A program made the translations under genes and the position numbers. A stretch of DNA of 64,000 nt from Marthasterias glacialis (taxonomy: Eukaryota; Echinodermata; Asteroidea; Forcipulatida; Asteriidae), in assembly GCA_911728455.2 (NCBI GenBank), contig OU452224.1:7630501-7694500 (forward strand). Reading direction: 5' to 3'. Below are positions 1-12,065 of this stretch, piece after piece. Below the pieces are notes generated by a model that saw only the letters and a program-made list of their open reading frames with translations, was not told the DNA's origin and made no database searches. Numbering within the stretch: position 1 is the stretch's first letter; each line of letters begins with the position of its first letter.

Positions 1-304
1 ATTGAGTCAGGAGTAGGGTCTCACCTCAGTAACCCTTAATCTGTGGAATTAGATCTTCAAGTTTGTTCCTAAATGATACTTTTGTAGCTTAAGATGTTGC
101 ACTTATTTTTTGTTTACACAAGGATGATTTGTGCATTTAAGAAATGTGCAGTTGTGATAATTGTATGGTAGACTGGTACCCTGGTCTTATAAACCCAATG
201 CTTTCATTGGTAGGCAGTGACGCGTAACTTACCAGACTTACAGTAACATAACATGTACAAGAGTGTGTGTTCAGTGTAGTGTGTGCGTACACACATCATG
301 CCTG

Positions 305-475
305 ATTGCTTCGTTCTTGAAAGGGCAAGGGCACCAAGGTATTTTCTTCTTGATAAAGGAAATGAGGAAATTGTAAATTTCTATTAGAACATTTCAAGGG
401 CACCAAGGCAATGACCAGGGGCAATGGAGGCATTTGCCTTCGTGAAGTTTCAGGCCTGCATGTAGTATTATGCAT
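305..475 (+). repeat. Dispersed repeat E, copy 1
   Basis: GGGCACCAAGGCAATGACCA, GGGGCAATGGAGGC and TTTCAGGCCTGCATG recur, in reverse orientation, at 39757-39950 and 30117-30265. A shorter piece (ACACCAATGCCAAGACCAGG) lies at 4530-4600. Family unknown; no reading frame. Confidence 0.6.
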
Positions 476-926
476 GCGAGGTCAAAGGTACATTCAGCAG
501 GAGTGAGGAGGATCTAAAGGCCAGTATCTGGCGTTAATCACGAGCCTGGAGGTATGACATCCGATGTTCAAGCTAATTGTATGGAGCCATATAGTCATTG
601 ACTTAAACTGTCTGTTACATTGTTGCTTAATAGTTTGGTAGCCAGTTGAGCGTCGTGACTACTTGTTCCTGTTTGGTGATGTTTGGCCATGTAATGTTGT
701 ATTAACCCTTAATCAGTTGCTGCCGGGATTCTTTTTGTTTTTTTTCTTTTCCCTCTGGTGGGATTTTTTGGGCAGAATTGCCGGAATCTTTTTTCTTTGA
801 GTTTCTAAAGAAACCCTGACTTGACAATGCCAAGAGAACAAAGATTCTCTTTATTGGATAGTCGGTTTTATTTCTTGACCGAGAAACTGTCAAATTCTCG
901 CACCGTGAATTGCAAAATATTGGCCG

Positions 927-1120
927 TTACTTATAGGAGTGGTACCAAACATGGAACCATGGCTTGATTGCTGGCGCACTCGGACTTACCTCCATTGAGC
1001 TGAAATACAATGAATGAACAATGGTGGAAACCTCTCGATGTCTCGTAATCCTCCTCTTGGAACAAAAGGACAAAAGTCCGTAATCGGGGATCACACATAA
1101 ATTGCCTCTCAATAGCCACA
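927..1120. repeat. Dispersed repeat D, copy 1
   Basis: Shares with 6600-6770 the words ACTTACCTCCATTGAGCTGA, ACAATGGTGG, AAAAGGACAAAAGTC and ATCGGGGATCACACA in the same order. The open frames across it are shared only at the nucleotide level. Family unknown. Confidence 0.6.
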
Positions 1121-2437
1121 AAATGCCAATATATATAAGACCTTTTTTGTCCTTGTGTGGGTGAAACGAAGCGTTAGATGGCGCATGTATGGTTTGTGCA
1201 CGCTCCACAGTTGAATGACTGGGCGACCTTTGCTCTGGTGAGCCGCAACTACATAATGGTGTCTTTACACGGTGTCCGATTTCAGGCATGTAAACGGGTC
1301 ATACCCACTTACACACGTAAGTGGGTATTCACCTGTAATCGGGGACCTCCTATTGTCCCTCTTTTGTTTGTTTTTTTTGCAACAGCTCCCATTTGTTTCG
1401 TTCATGACTTACCAACTTGGGACCTTCACTCAACCGGGAACCCTTTCCCTTTTGTTATAGGTCCCCAGTTCAAATGTGTACACCTACCCGCACACACACA
1501 ATCAAACAAGAAGCTTCATTTACCTCAAACAGTAATTTAAATTTGCAACGATTGGAAGTTGGACAAGTCAGGACTTAGAAAAACAACTCGTCTTAATTTG
1601 GCAATCTTTTAATCATCATGTTACCACAGTCATACCATCATCTTATCTTATGTACTCTAATCTACAATTTCTCCCCCCAGTAAATCCACCACTGATGCAA
1701 GCACCCTCAGAGTTGGAAAGCCTTCACACGCAAACCCAGAAACAAAAGATACTAATTACAAACGCCGCGCAAAATAAGAAGGAAAAAATGACGGGCGTGG
1801 CCGCTAACAGGAAGTCACTTTGAGGAGGGCTAAAGAGAGGGCTTTCCTGTTTAACGAGACTCGTAATCAACATATCCTCTCCCAAACTGGTCGCCCGACG
1901 CTAGCATCCACTCCTCGACAAAATGAGCTAAACAAACTCCCATTAAGGAGGAAAGCCGATGGCTGTGGTTTGAGATTTTGTTTCTCTTTTGGTGGCGTTT
2001 GATTGCAGATATCAATTATAGACTTATAGGAAATGCAATAATGAAACTAGAACTGAGAATGTGCAGTGGAGGAAACTGACTACCAGTTGAGGGGGGAAGC
2101 AAGCATCAGTGTTTAAGTCCTAGATGGATTGCTGGTAGTTTTTTCACCTCCCCCCCTTTTTTTCTTTTCGTTGGGTGTTAATTTCAGATGCATCATTTTG
2201 TTACCGAGCGCTGTACACGCTAATCTTAGCATCGTTTCATCATTTGATGATGCAGGCTATACGCGCACGAACATGTACACGTAGTCAATAGAATCATGAC
2301 ATGCAAAATGCGAAACCAACCTAGACAAGTTGGAGTTTATAGTGGCTTTGATCCATTGGAAGTTTGTTAATTAAAACATTAACTTCGAGTTAATCACCTT
2401 AACACAAGTGAGGTTCCATCAAACTTTCAAAGATCAC

Positions 2438-2625
2438 GATGGGGAACTGGAGCTCTATCTATTGTTGGAACGTGAAATACACATTGGCGCCATTTCAGCT
2501 TTGTTTCACATTGATAGCAAGGGTCATTGTTTGCACTATCTGCACTGATCTATTGTTGTATCAAAAGAGTTACTCGTTGAAATGGTGTCCACTGGAATTT
2601 CACATTTGAGCCTGAGTTCCCCATC
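2438..2625. repeat. Small inverted-repeat element (possible MITE)
   Basis: GATGGGGAACTGGAGCTC at the left is mirrored by GAGCCTGAGTTCCCCATC at the right. Weaker inverted similarity continues inside (GTGAAATACACATTGG against TGTGAAATTCCAGTGG). No target duplication was found. Confidence 0.45.
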
Positions 2626-4529
2626 TTGCGCCTTCGGCGCTCTATAATCTTTGGGTTCCATGCACAGTGTGTAACAGTTTATAATAGCTTGGACAACTTG
2701 GAGAAGCTGTTTCAGACAACTATTTGTAATGAGTGCAACTCTTAAACTTTGTTCAAGGAATGCGAAAAGTAGCACTCCTTAAAAAAATAGGGGTTCAAAA
2801 TGAATTTTATTCACAGTTGGAAGTAAACCACCAATGTGTTTGCTTTGATCATGTTCATGTACACAACCCAGCACACCGCCAATCCAGTACACAATCCAAT
2901 TCTGCAATCCAGTTCATGGTAAGTGGCACTTATCATGAACAGTCAGATTTGATGAAATCATATTATAATTTAGACTAAATTTAGACTAAATGTGTAAACA
3001 TTAGTTCTGAGGAGTGCAAAGAGCTCTCCTCAATAATTTAAGGAGAGCAGTTTATAGCTCTCCTCGTATTTCCTGAAATAAAGGACTGTTTCATTTGGAG
3101 ATACATACGGATATTGTTCACACTTTTCACAAAGTTCACCGTCGTTGGAACTGCATGTACTTTATAGCTAAACCATACCATGTGCTGTTGTTCCCCAATA
3201 CAATAGTTCCGTCATTATTAATGATGAACATTTTTGACTTAAGGTCAACAATTTATGTGAAACCCCAATTAACATGATTAATGCCAAAGGATTTTGATGA
3301 ATACATCGTGGTGTGCCTGGAGTGGGTCGTAAGGCTGTACCACCTTTTCAGGGCACACAAATTACTTTTGCCCCAGCATAAGGTCACAAGCAATAACATG
3401 CATTTTTTTTAAACAAGAGGGCATGACTGTTGTATATTTGTTGCTAGAATTACACCCAAGACATATTTTTCAATTTCTATGCAGAATTTAACTTTCCTGA
3501 ATGACTTACAAACAGCAGAAAAATTACCTAACTTTCACGCTCAGTTTTCTTGATACACAATTTTGGATAGTAATTGCTTACGACCTTTTGCCGGTCACAT
3601 TTTCGTTGCGTCCTTCTTCAGGGCACACGACGACATGTGTATCTGAGGGTTCCAATAGCCAAAATTATTATATATTTGGTAATAAAACCAAAGAACCTTC
3701 AAAAGAATCCTGCACTGTAACCAGTAGGGCCTGAAGAGACCTGTGAAGAGATGATATTGAGGAATTCTCTGTTTAAGACGTTGGAGGAAAATCCCAACTG
3801 GTGAAAACCAACGCAATCCAGGGGATGAAAACCCACACAACCCAGTAGGGCCCTACTGGATTGCTTTTCCTTCAATAACTGAGATGAGGGACTGGAAACC
3901 CAATCCACACGCAAGGCGCAAGTCTGAAGCAGGATTCTCAAACCGGGGTCCACATCAAGAGATAAAACGCAGGGACGAAACCAACTAGCCAACCTGAACG
4001 CCAATGCTATGAAGATCAGACAATCAGGGTTATACTACCCAGTGTATTTACCCCCTTCTCCCACCTCTGCCCTTCCCCTTGTCACAACTACTTCCACCCT
4101 GGGAGGTTCCCGGTGTCACAGACCTGTACAGCTGGTCTCATTGTCCTCTGGATACTTCCACTGTGCTTCTGTCATCATAATTTACTGCAGGTATCCTGTT
4201 GACCCCCCTGTGCCTTACCAAACTTGAACTGCAAATAGATAGACCCCAGGCCCCCTCCTCTGTACCCATCAGGCTGTTGAAGGAATGCCAGTACACAGGA
4301 AATCCCATGTTTACTTGTAACATTACTTTGACCAAAGGAATCTGAAATGTTTTTTAATTCGGATACACTTGTTTTTCTTCAGAAACTTGGGGGCCCGCAC
4401 CGAATTTTGTAATCAAATTTGCTGTGGGAAGTTTCTAATACTATGTTCTTAAACATGTTAAAGGTGCTGTGTCTGCGATTGCTGGCCTGAAACTTTGTCT
4501 TTTAGAGTGCAAGGCCATTTTTATTCAAA

Positions 4530-4600
4530 CGGCACTTCCATTGAAAATTTCATGGAAAAGTTTTGAAGGGACACCAATGCCAAGACCAGGGCAACAAATT
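4530..4600 (+). repeat. Dispersed repeat E, fragment
   Basis: Short fragment with GGGACACCAATGCCAAGACC and AGGGCAAC, matching the core of copy 1. Confidence 0.4.
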
Positions 4601-5489
4601 AGAAATTAGTAATCTTGATTTCTATAGACCTTATGTACCAAACGTCGCTGCAGTGGGGCGCCCTCAGGTTAAAAGGAGGTTGCTCATTGGCCCATCCTGT
4701 GTGGCTCGCGTACAAAATGTGTGCGTTTTCCACATCATTATCATCGTTTTACCTCTAAGATGGCGCCGGGATGAATTAAATGCATAAGGTACATGACTGG
4801 AGTGCTCCTCATGTTTTTTTCAAAACTGGGGGGCATTCTGACCCCAAATTTTGCAAGTTTGGCCGAAGCAAGCTGAATTGAAACCAGTTCACTTGATATT
4901 CCTGTTAAATTTTAAAAGCTCTACTGTGCATGCAGTCTGGAACTTTATTTTATAACTTTTGTGAATTTGACTTAAAAAACAACAACGCCAAACCGTCTCG
5001 GCGCTATACATTAGTTTGTGCATGTGGAGATCCTGGATGATATTGCTTACATGTGCACACTCCCCCTTTAAACCTCAGCTGTTTGACAATCAGTGTTGAG
5101 GGAATTAGTGGCCGTAAAGAAATTATGAATCAGGGAAACAATACATTATTTGTCAGTCAAGGCCGTTAGACCACACATCCTCCCAAGGACAATTGAACAA
5201 TTAGAGTTAATGGTCTGTAAACCCTCAAGAACAATTGGGACATTTTTTAACCAGACACTAGACAGTACCCATGGCTGCTGGGGAAGTCAGGCAATAAGGA
5301 AAGTCATGTTTAACAGACGTTATTTTTCTCGGTCATCTTTTGGGGTATCCAAGACACTGAATGCAAACTGTCTGTCTCTTAAAAAAACAACAGAAAGCCA
5401 CTTCCCAGGTTGTATCGTAAACTTGGGTGTGATCCCTTGTTATATGGCAATTGAAGGTTGAATGGCTTCCGACTCACCCTTAACAAAGA

Positions 5490-5625
5490 AACATGTATTG
5501 ACAAATAAGGAGACTGCCAACATAAGGGCTAGATAGCTCAGTTGGTAGAGCGCTGGCATGTTAATCTGGAGGTCGCAGGTTCAAATCCCGTTCTAGTCAA
5601 TTTTTCTTTGTGCACACAAAAATGA
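5490..5625 (+). repeat. tRNA-derived SINE, family 1
   Basis: A tRNA-like body runs 5526-5599 with an A box (TAGCTCAGTTGG, 5534-5545) and a B box (GGTTCAAATCC, 5579-5589). The anticodon and T stems are not properly paired, so it is not a working tRNA. Flanks shared with the minus-strand copy at 41890-42008 (GGAGACYGCCAACAT upstream, TTTTTCTTTG downstream) show that the repeat is larger than the tRNA part. It ends in an AAAG-rich tail. Confidence 0.75.
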
Positions 5626-5960
5626 AAGAAAGAAAGAAACAAAAGCTTTTTTTTTATGTCGCAAGGAATTTTTTAAGAATGAAAAGAAAGATTGGTTTTG
5701 TAGAATGTAAGCCGACAGAAGACCCTGTTGAGCTTGACTTTAGTCTGGCCTCGTGAAGAGAAAGAAGGGGGTGGGGTGGGGTGGTGTAGGATAGGTGGCA
5801 GGCCGGGCTCACGCAGGTTAGGTGAAATATCAATATTCTCGTCGTTTCATTACTTATTCTGTGTATTTTCTCAATGGATCAGCTTATTCCATCTGTATTC
5901 TTGGGTTTTGTTGTGCCATTGAAAACTAAAAACCAATGAAACATTTGTGTCTATTTTGCA

Positions 5961-6007
5961 GTTTGTTTGTTTGTTTGTTTGTTTGTTGTTGTTGTTGTTG
6001 TTTTTTT
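5961..6007 (+). repeat. Microsatellite (GTTT)n then (GTT)n
   Basis: About six GTTT units pass into GTT units and then a T/G run ending in GGGGGGGG. Confidence 0.9.
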
Positions 6008-6195
6008 GGGGGGGGATTCCAAGTTGCATGTCTAGGTGGTGTACAATGTAAATTATTTTACATTGTGCCTTGTTCAGCTTTCTGCTTTTTCATTGGCCTG
6101 TTAATAATGTACTGAGCGCTTAGCAAATTTCTTTTCTAAGCAAAAAATAATTGGGGCACCAGTTGCAACAATGGAAACTTTATTATTTGTGCTTT

Positions 6196-6400
6196 TAGCC
6201 ATACAGCGATGCGTGTTTTAGCACTGTATACTTGGTACTTTCTTGAGTCCTGTGAAAGGTATATTTACCTGGGTGGGATTCAAACCCACAACCTTTGAAT
6301 CAAATCCCGCCAAAATAATATGCCAACGTTTTTTTTTTCAGAGGACTCTGGAAAGTACTGCGTATACAGTGCTAACCACTTTATGTCGGTGTATTCCTAC
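6196..6400. repeat. Inverted pair of family 2 SINE tails
   Basis: The left arm is a minus-strand SINE-2 (tail first, CATACAGCGATGCGTG, then a B-box complement GGGATTCAAACCCAC). The right arm is a plus-strand tail (GGACTCTGGAAAGTAC, then GTGTATTC). The two outer ends form a terminal inverted repeat of about 70 bp with mismatches. It lies in intergenic DNA upstream of chimaerin. Confidence 0.65.
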
Positions 6401-6599
6401 AAAGTTTTTGTGCTGCCATGCAGTATTATTTTGGTGAACTTTTTGGAGCTTCCGAAGCAATAACTTTCCTTTGAAAACATCGTTGTCACAATGAAACCCG
6501 GACTTGATGAAGGAAAGACAACCAAAGGTTCTCATAATAAGCACCAGGATTTGTTCTCTTTCAAGAAAATATGAGTATGTTATTACCGTGAATCGCAAA

Positions 6600-6770
6600 A
6601 CCTCTGCCGTAAGCCACTGCCGATAATCTGCCTTGGTTTTCTGGAATCTCAGATCACTTAGAACTTGCCTCCATTGAGCTGAATGATAAACAGTGGTGGC
6701 AGCCTGTCCGTTCTTGTAAGCCACTTTTGTGTAGCAAAAGGACAAAGGTCTGGATTCGGGGATTACACAA
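6600..6770. repeat. Dispersed repeat D, copy 2
   Basis: Same order of words as copy 1: ACTTGCCTCCATTGAGCTGA, ACAGTGGTGG, AAAAGGACAAAGGTC, ATTCGGGGATTACACA. A 20-base G run follows downstream at 6834-6853. Confidence 0.6.
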
Positions 6771-6833
6771 TAACCCCCGGAAAAAGGGAGATTTCGAGCA
6801 TAAATTCCAGTATCCTCTGTACCTCTTTGTATT

Positions 6834-6853
6834 GGGGGGGGGGGGGGGGGGGG
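6834..6853 (+). repeat. G homopolymer, 20 bases
   Basis: An uninterrupted run of 20 G. The length may be unreliable in an assembly. Similar C or G runs of 12 to 18 bases occur near 25030, 36050, 40205 and 58205. Confidence 0.85.
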
Positions 6854-7362
6854 CAAAGCGTAGCATAGTAGGTGCATGCCTGTGCACTCTACACAGTGGA
6901 ATGTCCGGCTGAATATATACATCAGCCAGTAGCCGACTGCAAACAAATTGAGGGCGTGTGGAAGTTGTTCTGGGCATTATGTCAGCAGTATGCCAGCTTG
7001 GACAAATTTTACATGTATTCATGTCATCTGAGGTGTATGGGTAAAAACATAAATGTAAACTGAATGGAATTTTGGCTAGGAACATGTTTCTACCAAGACT
7101 GTTATGTGCTTAGCAAGTTTTTATGCTTACAGGCCACTATGAATTATGAGCCCAAGTGATAATCTAACCGCCAACCTCTTAATGCTAAGCAAGATTATTC
7201 AGCAATAGGACATTTGTTGGCTTAACATCTCTGATTTACTGGGCACATTGGGCACAGTCTTCTAATTGGCTAATGGCCCTCGGGGCGCTTGAAAATATCC
7301 AAGATAATGAACTCTTTGTTATGTTGTGTGACCAATGAATTGTTCTCTTTTCATCAGACATT

Positions 7363-7740
7363 GTTTGTCTTCATGTTTAGGGGATGAGGTGGGGGAATAC
7401 TGAGCTTGCATACAAATCATTCAATTGTCTGTTTCATAAAAAGCCTTGAGCGTCAATTTGACGGATTTGGCGCTACCTACATTTACATGTAAGGTTATTA
7501 TTATTATTGTCATTACCAGACATAGTTCATCCTCATATGTGACATGGGGCGGGGGATACTGAGCTTGCATCCAAATCATCAAATTTGCTGTTTCATAAAG
7601 TGCCTTGAGCGTCAATTTGACGGATTTGGCACTGTGTAAAATTGTTATTATTTTTAAGTATCATACATTGTTCATCGTCATGTGCGAGGGGTTGAGGGGG
7701 ATAGTGAGCATGCATACGAATCATTCAATTGTTTTTGTTT
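7363..7740 (+). repeat. Tandem copies of a repeat tail, about 150-170 bp period
   Basis: ATACTGAGCTTGCATACAAATCATTC-like words, broken into GAGCTTGCAT and AATCATTCAATT, occur at three places. Two copies share CCTTGAGCGTCAATTTGACG and GATTTGGC followed by an ATT-rich run. The GGATTTGGC plus (ATT)n end resembles the 3' tail of a LINE or SINE. Three units can be seen, the last truncated. Confidence 0.6.
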
Positions 7741-8989
7741 CAGTAAACATTGTGTGGGGGAATAGTCCGAGCAGGCACATGATTCCATTTGCCTTTCAAG
7801 TCAATCGATTAGGACGTTACATCTGTCATTCCAGTCACGTCAACTACGCTTCCAAAACACCTCCTTATCTATTAATGCAATTCTGTGACCTTCTACGTGC
7901 AGATGGTGCGAATTCTGCCTGCTGTCACCATCCTCCCGCCGTTGCCCATTCCCAATTTATGCGAAGTGAACAGGAAAATTTGACCCCAGGCGTGGTGGAA
8001 TTGTGTAAGGCTTTAATGAGGTGTGATTTGGCCTGATGATGCCGACGGTCTGAACGTCTACTTATGTGCAATTTTGTAATGGTGTAATATGTAAAAAAAA
8101 AACGTATCACAACAAAAATAGGTTTCAATCACTCAATGGCACATGCGCATCTTTAGAAAAGACTCCTGGTAAAGAGAATATTCACATTGTTTTCAATTAA
8201 TACCATACACTAGTACATGTACATCTGCGGTATTTATCTAGATATATGTACATGTACATGTGAAATGTAGTAGGACTTTGTAAATTTACTGTCGCAGAAG
8301 AGTGTTCCTTTTTTGTTGATGTAAAAGTCAGGAGGTGATGTGATGAGCTATGTAGACTGTTGTTGTAGCCAGAGATTTTTTGTTGTTGTTTGTTGTCATA
8401 AAACATTGCTTGCTACCGCGAATGTATTTATAGCCTTTTGTTCCGGAGCTACCATTGTTCAGATTGTAATAAATTATGCAGAGTATTTGCAGCGTCAGAT
8501 TTCATGATTCGACCACGGCAACCGGGGATAGCCGGTAACCATCAGCTGGGGAGCAACTGATTCAATCCTCTCCAAGGATGAAGGCGAGGATGAGATGAGA
8601 CGAGAGGAGAGGAGGAGGAGGAGTGTTGTAGTGAAGGGAGGAAACAACGATGCTAAGAGGATTATCAAGATGATTTTTTGAATGGGTTCTTCTTGAGTTG
8701 TTTCTGCATGCAGTTTTTGTATCAACTACGCCAGGACTTCAGAATGGATAATCTACATGAAATCAATGCGCCGTACTCTGACTCAGGCTTGCTGTACACA
8801 ACTCCAAATTGCTTTGATTAGTCTGGGAAAATGAAGGTCATTTCTACATCATACATGTAGGGCTACATTTGTGGTAGGCCTATTGATTGAAGTACATTGT
8901 ATACATGGATGTAAGTTTTCTTTTTGTCATGTTTGTTGGCAGTTGGAAGTGTGTAATGCATGAGTCTGAACATGGTTTTGGTTGCATTA

Positions 8990-9640
8990 CCCATTGAGTG
9001 TATGGCACTCCAACCTGTCAGGTGGTTGTAAAACACATCCAAATTGGATTATTTCAGAGAAAACATGGCTGTAAGCCTTGTTGAGGTATGGTGGATACTA
9101 CAAGAGTGCATTGTTTGGTTTGGGTGTATACAGACAAATTTACCCAAACCAAATAGTGCCTAGTATTACAATGTATGTGTCCACCATATCTCAAAATGGC
9201 TTCTTGGATGTCTATATTTGTGGTATTAACAAGTCAGTTTGATTCTTCCTGATTTTTGGCGTGATGTAGATATCTGAATGTTGCTTTCTGTGTGGATGCT
9301 GTACTTAAAAATGGTTGAATTGTACTACAGTAGTATCCATACTGTCTGCTCTGACACATGGCTGTAAAACAAATCACAAATTGATTATTCCGGAGGAAAC
9401 ATTATTATTTGATGTCTGCAATTGTGGTATTTACAAGTATGTAAGGTCCCCACCTGATTTACAGAGTAGGTAACTGAATGTTGCATGCATGGATGTATAG
9501 GAAAGTGTACTTATGCTGTGTACTGTTGGGAGTAATGCCTAGGCTGTCACGCCAGGTGGCTGTATAAAACAATTCACAATTGAATTGATGTGAGAAGATC
9601 ATCTGTGGTTCTGTGGGGATTTGTAGGCAGCTGTGGCAGT
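8990..9640 (+). repeat. Diverged large tandem duplication
   Basis: Related blocks GGTGGTTGTAAAACACATCC, ATGGCTGTAAAACAAATCAC and GGTGGCTGTATAAAACAATT start near 9021, 9358 and 9547. They are followed by AATTGGATTATTTC or AATTGATTATTCC and by GTGGTATT-AACAAGT. A weaker version is near 10160. A foldback element (9081-9194) interrupts the first unit. Confidence 0.5.
9081..9194. mobile_element. 114-bp foldback element inside a tandem unit
   Basis: TTGAGGTATGGTGGATACTA and ATTGTTTGGTTTGGGT on the left are mirrored by ACCCAAACCAAATAGTG and TCCACCATATCTCAA on the right, with a loop of about 16 bp. A single hairpin covers nearly the whole element. Confidence 0.65.
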
Positions 9641-10472
9641 ACCCATGGCATTTTACAAATTACAATGTAAGGTTGCTTGATTGAGTGTTAAATAATGGAT
9701 AGTTACAGTCTGTTCCTAGGAGAGTAAAACGAGAGTAAAGAATCCCGTTGGTTTGGACCTCTACTACCATTGCTGCTTTGAATGGGTAGCCATTTTGGGT
9801 GTGTATTATCATGGTTAAGGATTTCTTGCTTTCTGCAACCAAAACAGTGATCTTCAAGTCTTCATACAGTGTATAAATAGAGCGAGTAGAGAATGCACAC
9901 AGTCATTCCATACTGTATGATGTATCACAGGCATTCACAAGCTTTCCATCTCTAAAAGTTTGTATGCCAAATGTTTGGATCTTGTCTGTAGTTGATACAT
10001 ATCCTACTCAACAGCTAGTATCAAAGCCAACTGGTGTTTGATTTGAACCATATTGAGTGTACATCAAAGCGATAATCTTTGTCACTATCATCATCTAGGG
10101 AAAAGAGAAGAAGGGTATTTTTGTGAGCAATGACAGGGGTTTTTATAGCAATCTCTGATGCGGTTTGTCGGGTGGAAAACAACTCTGAATTGATTTGCTA
10201 GTGGAACCGTCAAACCTGCAGAAAATCTGCAATGCCGACACGTTACAATCGGTCAAGTGATAAGTTGCGTACATCGATGACACATCTGACCCGAGTAAAC
10301 AACTGCATGCCGGTTGGTTTCGTTGTCAGCCAAGGGACCACATGTCATTAAGTTGTTCAGTGGGACATTTATATTACTTACAAGAAGTCGGTGCTTAGCA
10401 GGGATTAGCGGAGAACCGGTCATACACAGTGTACACGTACATGTTATTTTAGGTGGTAGTTTTGTCAATTAA

Positions 10473-10819
10473 AGCCCCAGCTGAACATTGGTAAACTGAC
10501 TGGAGATGCTTCCATTCTTTGCACAAATCAAGATATTTGTAATAAAACCAACCTGGGAAAATGTCGGCTCATTTTGATGTTTCATTTGCAAGAAAACGGT
10601 AAAAATGCATGCAGCATTTTTGTACGCATTCCTTTAAGCAGAGTTTTCATCTCACTTAGATGAAACTTAATTTTGGATCTTATTTCATTTATTATTTTAA
10701 AACGATAACACTTTAGGCAGAACTATTTCAGGGAAAGTTTTCTACCATCATTATCTTTATACCATACCAGGTATCTGTGAACATTTATGTTTTCTATTTA
10801 CCAATGTTGAGCTGGGGCT
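10473..10819. mobile_element. 347-bp MITE with 23-bp terminal inverted repeats
   Basis: Left AGCCCCAGCTGAACATTGG and right CCAATGTTGAGCTGGGGCT are inverted copies with one mismatch, extending into TAAA/TTTA. The flanks are TTAA on the left and CTAA on the right, possibly a decayed 4-bp duplication. It has no coding capacity. Confidence 0.75.
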
Positions 10820-11594
10820 CTAAGCGTGATTGTTTTAATTGGTGCTGATAAAAAAAGAAACCAGTTCTGTCCAGTTCAGTTGAAGGTTCAGTTTTAAAGG
10901 GTAAATTTTGGAGGGAGAAAAATTACAAGAAATCTAAGATTGTCTTGGTCCAAGTTGGTTTGGTCTGGATGTGGATTGAACCAGAATCTACCCAAGCAAA
11001 AAGGAAGGACACCTAGACGCCAATTGACCTCAAATTGTTAACATGCACAATCTCTCAATCTGCAGCTTTTGTCTACCTTCAAACCAAACCTGTATCTGTG
11101 TCACCAACATGTGATTAAAAAACAAATCGTCAGTAAAGCTCTTGAGAGGGACCAAGCAGTCCTCTGACTCCCCCTCGACCGTTTCCGCAAGATAACGCAA
11201 CATCTTACACTGAACTTTATTCCTCGTGAAACCTTCTTAATAAAGTTTGGTTATCGCCGATAAAAACATCAAAGACGTGGTGTCTCTTCGGTATAATCCC
11301 ACCACGCGAAACGAGAGCGTGTCAGCTGTTACGTCCTTGTCACACACACACTGGACTTGGCCGATGTCTTGGGTTTTGTTTGTGTATATATTTTTTTTTT
11401 GCAGTGTCTTTTTTTTTTAATTGGAGGTGTCTAAGATGATATGATGAGATGCGAGTCGCAATCCGGTGACAAATGTGCCTGATCACGGTGATTCATAGCA
11501 CACTAGGTTTGTGTAGAGCTTGGGTCTTTAATCTCGTTGGCTTATCGGCCCCAATCTTATTTGTCTTCACCAACAACAAGGGTACATTAACCCC

Positions 11595-12065
11595 GAATAA
11601 ACTATCCCGATTGGGACTAAAGAAAGTTACCTTTGCTTATTGGGCTTTTGTTTTGATTGAGCGGCTTGTGTCTTGGATATAACTACCCCAACTGGGGCTA
11701 AGATTGTTATTTTTATTCATTGGGCTTTTGTTTTGATTGAGCGAGGTGTGTCTAGGATGAACTACCCCAAGTTGGGACAAAAGGCAATTACCTTTGGTCA
11801 TTTGGGCTATTATTGCAATGTTCATTGAGCTGTTTGTACATCGGATATAACCACCCTAATTAGGACTATCATAACAAGCCTATTGGCCTATAATTTACAA
11901 AACCTTAGTGTGTCTTGTGTAAAACTGTCCCAGTTTTGACTAGGCAAATGCCTTCATTGGTGTATAGTGGTGAACTCCTCTGATTTGGACTACTCTGTGT
12001 TACTAGTGCCTTCAAACATTGTAGTATTACCTTAATAAACTACCCCAATCAGTTAGATTACTATC
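11595..12065 (+). repeat. Degenerate tandem array, about 80-bp period
   Basis: The words AACTATCCCGATTGGGAC, AACTACCCCAACTGGGGC, AACTACCCCAAGTTGGGAC, AACCACCCTAATTAGGAC and later weaker versions start near 11600, 11684, 11760, 11848, 11925 and 12045. The first units also share GGGCTTTTGTTTTGATTGAG. Each unit core is a small hairpin (CCCCAA and TTGGGG). Divergence increases downstream. Confidence 0.65.

Noticed and set aside
3323-3632. CTGAAGA...GAAA match on the minus strand near 3601-3621
   Set aside because: The spacer between the two motifs cannot form a stem, so it does not count with the hairpin modules reported elsewhere.
5526-5599. Possible functional tRNA gene
   Set aside because: The A and B boxes are good, but the anticodon and T stems do not pair, and a second copy with the same non-tRNA flanks shows it is a SINE head.
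6338-6946. 202-codon open frame on the minus strand
   Set aside because: It runs across a SINE pair, dispersed repeat D and a 20-base G run (read as polyproline). No codon bias or domain.
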